DNA of 64,000 bases from Flavobacterium saliperosum (GTDB taxonomy: Bacteria > Bacteroidota > Bacteroidia > Flavobacteriales > Flavobacteriaceae): positions 270,498 to 334,497 of the forward strand of contig NZ_FMTY01000002.1 in assembly GCF_900100625.1 (NCBI RefSeq), read 5' to 3'. This document shows, piece after piece, positions 59,611 through 64,000 of the stretch; the stretch's first letter is position 1, and every line of letters begins with the position of its first letter. The notes under the pieces are model-generated. The model did not search any database, was not told where the DNA came from, and saw only the letters and a list, made by a program, of their open reading frames with translations. A program made the position numbers and the translations under genes.

Positions 59611-61401
59611 ATGGAAGAGCCATTTAAACCTTTGAGTTTATCAATAAAGGAATTATTCGGGAATGCCGATTCATTATATAAAATTCCAGTTTATCAAAGA
59701 CCTTACAAGTGGGAAAGCGAACAAGTTGAACAGTTGTGGGATGATATCATAGAAGCTTTTGATAATGAGGAGGAAAATTATTTTCTAGGCTCCATTATTA
59801 CAGCTAAACCTAGAGACAATGAGCGTTCAGCTTATGTTGATGTGGTTGATGGACAACAGCGTTTAACCACCTTGATGATTATGTTTTGCGTAATAAGAGA
59901 TTTGTTTCCAAAAATCAATGAGGAATTTGACGATCCACATTTAGTGGGTATAGATGAAATTAAGGCTTCTATATCTTTACATGGAAAATCAGATCGACTT
60001 AAATTATACACACACGCACAGCATAATAGCGATTTTGAAAAGTACATTTTAAAAGGGAATACATTAAAACTTAATCACCCTTACAAATATCAGGTGCGTA
60101 TTGACGAAGAGCCTAAATATAAGTTTATTAATACCGCTTTAATCTTTAAAGAAAAGTTTGAAGAAATAGGCAATGATAAATCGGAAAAACTAATTGACTA
60201 CTTATTTAATCAGGTAAAGATTATTAGAATCGACTGTAAAAATAGGGAGTTTGCTATTAAATTATTTCAAGTACTCAATGATAGAGGAATGGATTTAACT
60301 GCTTCTGATTTAATAAAAAGTTTTTTACTTGAAAAATTGTATACTAAATATCTTCACGATCCGGATACTTCAAAAATTAAGGAAAATCAATTTATTTTGG
60401 AATGGCGGGAGATGGAAAACACTGTAAGTAATTGTGACATTAATGTTAATGATTTATTTATAATGTATGAGTATTTTTTACTGGCGCAGAATCCAAAAAA
60501 ATCGCTATACGACGAACTGCAAAGTGAATTCGAAACTAAAGACCCGAACCAAATCATTCATGATGTAATGAATTTTGCAAAATCCTATTATAAAGAAATA
60601 TGGGAAGCTGAGGATGTTATTACACATTCTCTTTGGTACATAAGATGGAGTGTTTACTGGAAAACTATTTTGTTAACTGCTTTTCATACAAATTACAAAG
60701 ACATTGAAAAACTTAAAGATGAGTTAAGAAGATATTATTATTTGTATTGGATTGCTGGTAAAACATTATCTCAAATTAAGCAAACATCTTTTAACATGAT
60801 TAAATGGATAAAAGAAAATAAGGGTATGGACTTTATCTTGGCGGAATTAGATAAAAAAATTGACGATGATGAAATTTTAGATCTAGTTGAAAGAAATTTA
60901 AATTCTGAGAGAGCAGCTATGAACGCTTGGATGAAGCCTTTACTTATCATGTTAGAGTATTGCTCAACAGACAATAAGAAACCTGCTTTTATCCCCTTAA
61001 GCAAAGATTTACATTTAGAACATATTTTGCCGATAAAGTTTGAAATGTTTAAAGAATGGGGACATTTTAATAAAGATACTGCGAGCAAATGGATTAACAG
61101 TATTGGAAACTTAACCCTATTATGTGGTTCTAAAAATATTGAATGTAGTAATAATCCATTCTCTACTAAAATAAGTATTTATACAGGAAAAGGTAAGTAT
61201 CAAGATAAAGATGATAAAATTACTTCATTTCAGATATCTCAAAATATTGTTAATGACTACAATAATTCTACTTTTGACAAAAGCTGGAATCTAGATGCTG
61301 TTAAAGCTAGACGTGTTTGGTTTTTACAGGAAGTTAGTGATATATTAAATATCGATATTGTTGTTAGTCTTGAAATCGAATCAGAACCAATTTTATATTA
61401 A
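59611..61401 (+). CDS. DUF262/DUF1524 protein, GmrSD-type nuclease
   Basis: A 596-residue protein. The N-terminal DUF262 domain has PVYQRPYKWE and the DGQQR motif (D80-R84, in VDVVDGQQRLTTLMI), thought to bind and hydrolyse a nucleotide in GmrSD-type enzymes. After a helical middle, the C-terminal DUF1524 domain has an HNH-like motif, LHLEHILP (H468, H471), and NSIGNLTLLCGSKNIECSNNPF. Members such as GmrSD and BrxU cut modified phage DNA. It closes the operon, 33 bp after the previous gene, and fits with a defence role for the whole cluster. Confidence 0.9.
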   Translation: MEEPFKPLSLSIKELFGNADSLYKIPVYQRPYKWESEQVEQLWDDIIEAFDNEEENYFLGSIITAKPRDNERSAYVDVVDGQQRLTTLMIMFCVIRDLFPKINEEFDDPHLVGIDEIKASISLHGKSDRLKLYTHAQHNSDFEKYILKGNTLKLNHPYKYQVRIDEEPKYKFINTALIFKEKFEEIGNDKSEKLIDYLFNQVKIIRIDCKNREFAIKLFQVLNDRGMDLTASDLIKSFLLEKLYTKYLHDPDTSKIKENQFILEWREMENTVSNCDINVNDLFIMYEYFLLAQNPKKSLYDELQSEFETKDPNQIIHDVMNFAKSYYKEIWEAEDVITHSLWYIRWSVYWKTILLTAFHTNYKDIEKLKDELRRYYYLYWIAGKTLSQIKQTSFNMIKWIKENKGMDFILAELDKKIDDDEILDLVERNLNSERAAMNAWMKPLLIMLEYCSTDNKKPAFIPLSKDLHLEHILPIKFEMFKEWGHFNKDTASKWINSIGNLTLLCGSKNIECSNNPFSTKISIYTGKGKYQDKDDKITSFQISQNIVNDYNNSTFDKSWNLDAVKARRVWFLQEVSDILNIDIVVSLEIESEPILY

Positions 61402-61513
61402 TATTATAAACTATCATAGAAGATTTTGAAAACGTTCATTTACTGCATAATTGTCTCTACTTTTTTTTCTTTCCTGTAAACCGTTTAAGTTTAAAGGTTC
61501 TCGACTTGAGGAG

Positions 61514-61624
61514 ATGAATGATTTAGTTATTCATAGAAAAGTGTTTTACAATGACATGTATGAAATACATCTTCGTAAGAAAGTAATTGATGAGATGATT
61601 GAGTTTATAAAGAAGTTAAAATGA
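61514..61624 (+). pseudogene. Short reading frame, possible gene remnant
   Basis: A 36-residue frame (MNDLVIHRKVFYNDMYEIHL then RKKVIDEMIEFIKKLK) that is open upstream for several codons in the same frame. It looks like the C-terminal end of a helical protein, truncated at its start. Its stop codon TGA lies at the first base of a family A repeat (TGAGATTGCTTCG), so the repeat may have cut into it. The rest of the 479-bp space from 61402 to 61880 is A/T-rich DNA and the repeat described next. Confidence 0.4.
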
Positions 61625-61670
61625 GATTGCTTCGTGCCTCGCAATGACGTGGAGTCGTGATTGTAGGGGA

Positions 61671-61833
61671 ACACCCCCGAAGCCCCCTCGAGGGGGGAAT
61701 GTCGATAACCTGTTTTTTAGCCACCCCGCCCTACGGGCACCCCTCCGGAGGAGGGGAATTTCGATAGGACGTTTTGGTTTTTGAAATGGAAATATTGTTT
61801 TTTATGAGATTGCCGCGCTTCGCTTGCAATGAC
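61671..61833. repeat. Direct repeat (left copy) of families B and A
   Basis: ACACCCCCGAAGCCCCCTCG through CGCTTGCAATGAC, 163 bp. It matches 62445-62608 with one indel in the C run and one base change (CTTGC against CTCGC). It holds a C/G-rich family B segment and ends with a family A unit. Confidence 0.93.
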
Positions 61834-61880
61834 AGCCCGGGAGAAATACAATAACGGAAATTAAAAAAATAAAGTAAATT

Positions 61881-62390
61881 ATGGATAGCACCTTTGAAAA
61901 TGAAGCCCAGGTTAAACCCACTAAGCATGGTATTGTTACCAAGTATTCGGCATTTGTAGACAAGCTGATTGTGATTATCAGTATTTGGGTATCGTTGAGT
62001 ATGGTTGCCAAATACACTAACGAGTTACCCGATTTGAACTGGCCCTATCACGGGGAACAACTTTTGTATGTGTTGCTTACTTTTACGTTGGTGTATGTGA
62101 CGCTCCGTTTTCTAAGACTCTTTGTTTTTTTTGGTGTGTTGATTGGTTTGGTTTATTTGCTTTCGGTTGTTTTTATAGATGTTTATGAGGATACCCGTGA
62201 TCCCAGAAAAACGGAGCAGACTAAGATTATAAAAACCCTGAATGAAAATAACACTCTTTTACTTCCTAAACCAGTGAACGTAAATTATCCTTCGGATTCG
62301 TTGGAATTGCGAATTGAGCAGCTCGAGCATAAAGTATTGCTGATGGAACAGGAACTGATTTTATCGAAACAGGCGCGTTTAACGGAGTAG
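61881..62390 (+). CDS. Membrane protein with C-terminal coiled coil, between direct repeats
   Basis: A 169-residue protein of unknown function. Three predicted membrane helices (VDKLIVIISIWVSLSMVAKY, LLYVLLTFTLVYVTLRFLRL and LFVFFGVLIGLVYLLSVVFI) are followed by a cytoplasmic tail with a heptad-like helix (SLELRIEQLEHKVLLMEQEL). The N-terminal 20 residues are charged and cytoplasmic. It is bracketed by the almost identical direct repeats at 61671-61833 and 62445-62608. No partner is visible. Confidence 0.7.
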   Translation: MDSTFENEAQVKPTKHGIVTKYSAFVDKLIVIISIWVSLSMVAKYTNELPDLNWPYHGEQLLYVLLTFTLVYVTLRFLRLFVFFGVLIGLVYLLSVVFIDVYEDTRDPRKTEQTKIIKTLNENNTLLLPKPVNVNYPSDSLELRIEQLEHKVLLMEQELILSKQARLTE

Positions 62391-62444
62391 CATTTTTTTG
62401 GGTTTATGTATTTTTGTTATGAATAGGTGAGTAATTATAGAGCT

Positions 62445-62608
62445 ACACCCCCGAAGCCCCCCTCGAGGGGGGAATGTCGATAACCTGTTTTTTAGCCACC
62501 CCGCCCTACGGGCACCCCTCCGGAGGAGGGGAATTTCGATAGGACGTTTTGGTTTTTGAAATGGAAATATTGTTTTTTATGAGATTGCCGCGCTTCGCTC
62601 GCAATGAC
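62445..62608. repeat. Direct repeat (right copy) of families B and A
   Basis: The same block as at 61671-61833, ending CGCTCGCAATGAC; two more family A units follow to 62642. The rest of the 370-bp stretch (62643-62760) contains the cbpA promoter and no gene. Confidence 0.93.
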
Positions 62609-62705
62609 GGTGGGTGTGGTTGCCGCGCTTCGCTCGCAATGACAATACGTGTATTGGAATACCTTCTGCCAAAGAACACCAAAAACCTGCCGTTTGTCGT
62701 AACCC

Positions 62706-62737
62706 TTTGATTTAAAAGATATAAAGTTGTAAATTTA
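62706..62737 (+). promoter_or_regulatory. Probable cbpA promoter
   Basis: TTTG (62706-62709), a 20-bp spacer and TAAATTTA (62730-62737), one mismatch from TAnnTTTG, lie 23 bp before the cbpA start codon. Confidence 0.55.
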
Positions 62738-62760
62738 AAGTCAAACCAACAGTTAGGGCT

Positions 62761-63654
62761 ATGGCTTATATTGACTATTATGCTGTGTTAGGGGTTGCGA
62801 AAACCGCTACTGCCGAGGAGATTAAAAAAGCCTATCGGAAACTGGCCCGACAGTACCATCCCGATGTGAACCCCAATAAAGAGGAAGCTACCCGTAAGTT
62901 TAAGGAAGTCAACGAAGCCAATGAGGTGTTGAGTGACCCCGAAAAGCGTAAGAAATACGACCAGTATGGAGAGCATTGGGAACATGCCGAGCAGTATGAA
63001 GCGGCGCAACGTCAGCAACAGCAAGCAGGTGGTGGAGGTTATCAGTACCATCAGGGTGCGGAAGGCTTTCACGATTATGAGGCGTTTTCCGATTTCTTCG
63101 GTTCGATGTTCGGGAAAGAAGGCAGGGCGAAGACCAAAGGATTTAAGGGTCAAGATGTGTCGGCGACTTTACGCTTACAACTCACCGATATTCTAACCAC
63201 GCAAAAGCAGGTATTGGAAGTGAACGGTAAAAAAATACGCATTACCATTCCGGCCGGAGTGGCTAACGGACAAACCATTAAGATAGCCGGTCACGGGGGT
63301 AAAGGCTACAACAACGGTCCTAACGGCGATTTGTACATTACGTTTGACATTGTAAACAATACCGCGTTTGAGGTGAAAGGCAATGATTTGTATACTATCG
63401 TTTCCATTAGCCTTTATGATGCATTATTGGGAGGGGAAGTCATTATCGAGACTTTAACCGGTAAGGTAAAAGTGCCTGTTGCACCCGAAACCGAGAACAA
63501 TAAAAAGATCAAACTGCGCGGCAAAGGGCTGCCGGTGTATAAAAAAGAAGGAGAGCATGGCGATTTGTATGTGACTTATTCGGTTGTACTGCCTAAAGAT
63601 TTGTCCGATAAAGAAAAAGAGCTGCTCGGGCAGTTACGTTCCATCAGAAAATAA
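62761..63654 (+). CDS. cbpA: Curved DNA-binding protein A-like DnaJ-class cochaperone
   Basis: A 297-residue protein with an N-terminal J domain ([20 protein letters not shown] to KKYD) that has the HPD motif at 33-35. A Gly/Gln-rich linker ([20 protein letters not shown]) leads to a DnaJ C-terminal domain ([16 protein letters not shown] to SVVLPKDL). No CxxCxGxG zinc fingers are present, so it is CbpA-type rather than DnaJ. It stimulates Hsp70 (DnaK) and, in E. coli, binds curved DNA. It is followed 5 bp later by cbpM, whose product inhibits the J domain. It has its own promoter after the repeat block. Confidence 0.93.
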   Translation: MAYIDYYAVLGVAKTATAEEIKKAYRKLARQYHPDVNPNKEEATRKFKEVNEANEVLSDPEKRKKYDQYGEHWEHAEQYEAAQRQQQQAGGGGYQYHQGAEGFHDYEAFSDFFGSMFGKEGRAKTKGFKGQDVSATLRLQLTDILTTQKQVLEVNGKKIRITIPAGVANGQTIKIAGHGGKGYNNGPNGDLYITFDIVNNTAFEVKGNDLYTIVSISLYDALLGGEVIIETLTGKVKVPVAPETENNKKIKLRGKGLPVYKKEGEHGDLYVTYSVVLPKDLSDKEKELLGQLRSIRK

Positions 63655-63659
63655 GCGTT

Positions 63660-63950
63660 ATGAGTGAGACCACCCTAAAAATATCCGTCATTACTTTTTG
63701 CCAATACCATCAGATTGCGCCCGGCTTTGTGTATGCATTACAGGAAAGCGGTCTGGTGCAATTAGAAGAGCAGGAAGAGCATTATTATATTACCAACGAA
63801 CAAGTAGATGCACTGGAAAAATACATCCGAATGCATTATGAACTGGGTATTAACATTGAGGGGCTGGAAGTTATCAGTAGGTTACTGGCTCGGATGGAGG
63901 AGATGGAGCGGGAGTTGCGGTTGCTTAGGAGGGGGGAAGGCAGGTTGTAG
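63660..63950 (+). CDS. cbpM: Chaperone modulatory protein CbpM
   Basis: A 96-residue protein of the MerR-like CbpM family: ISVITFCQYHQIAPGFVYALQESGLVQLEEQEEHYYITNEQ, then LEKYIRMHYELGINIEGLEVISRLLARMEEME, which resembles the effector-lacking helical form that binds the J domain of CbpA in E. coli. It lies directly after cbpA (5-bp gap) and its stop codon begins the terminal heptamer repeat. Confidence 0.9.
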   Translation: MSETTLKISVITFCQYHQIAPGFVYALQESGLVQLEEQEEHYYITNEQVDALEKYIRMHYELGINIEGLEVISRLLARMEEMERELRLLRRGEGRL

Positions 63951-64000
63951 AAGCAAGAAGCAAGAAGCAAGAAGCAAGAAGCAAGAAGCAAGAAGCAAGA
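63949..64000. repeat. Heptamer tandem repeat AGAAGCA
   Basis: At least seven copies of AGAAGCA run from the cbpM stop codon to the right edge of the window and probably continue. The same period, but not the same unit, as the array at 39676. Confidence 0.9.

Overview
The window comes from a low-GC member of the Bacteroidetes, most likely a Flavobacterium or close relative in the Flavobacteriaceae. The reasons are the promoter style (TAnnTTTG near -7 with TTTG near -33), secreted enzymes with C-terminal type IX secretion (T9SS) sorting tails, a fused CcoN-CcoO cytochrome oxidase subunit, a fused two-domain 2-oxoacid dehydrogenase E1, and close matches to typical flavobacterial gene neighbourhoods.

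Layout. 1-2.1 kb: start of a trp operon read leftward (trpG partial, trpE) behind a promoter, a leader peptide with three consecutive Trp codons and an intrinsic terminator, i.e. a complete attenuator. 2.1-4 kb: a MarR regulator, nitroreductase and YceI operon with tandem operators. 4.1-8.7 kb: secreted M4 metalloprotease, then two thioredoxin-fold proteins and a rhodanese. 8.7-18.6 kb: a Crp/Fnr regulator divergent from a cbb3 oxidase cluster (ccoI, ccoS, ccoNO, ccoQ, ccoP, ccoG, ccoH, a DsbD_2-like membrane protein). hemN at 20.4-21.8 kb carries the same operator as the cco genes. 21.9-32 kb: cation/proton antiporter, 2-oxoacid dehydrogenase E1, an M1-like protein fused to an apparent outer-membrane barrel, a secreted endonuclease I and tRNA-Tyr. 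32-36.6 kb: TlpA-type lipoprotein, then a probable persulfide-oxidation unit (MBL-rhodanese protein, TauE exporter, second Crp/Fnr regulator) with its own operator. 36.8-43 kb: glutamate dehydrogenase-like enzyme and small conserved proteins.

From 43 kb rightward the intergenic spaces fill with an interspersed, hairpin-forming repeat (called family A here; cores TTGCGAG...CAATCTC and its complement) and a C/G-rich repeat (family B). Among them lie a saccharopine-dehydrogenase-like protein, a P-type Ca2+-ATPase-like pump, a YdjM-like membrane protein, a PAS histidine kinase, a single-domain GIY-YIG protein and orphan proteins. 53.7-61.4 kb is a defence island: a single-chain restriction-modification enzyme with a family A repeat inserted in frame, AbiH, a putative AbiC-like membrane protein, a GYF_2 membrane protein and a DUF262/DUF1524 (GmrSD-type) nuclease. 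The window ends with cbpA-cbpM and a heptamer tandem repeat.

Regulatory logic. Three FNR-like palindromes (ATGAYA-N2-TRTCAT) lie at exactly the same distance from -7 elements in front of ccoI, ccoS and hemN, which suggests an oxygen-responsive regulon run by the nearby Crp/Fnr protein. A different palindrome (GTAAC-N4-GTTAC) lies at one shared distance in front of the second Crp/Fnr-TauE operon and the MBL-rhodanese gene, which suggests a sulfur regulon. All of this was read by eye; no database search, folding or alignment software was used.
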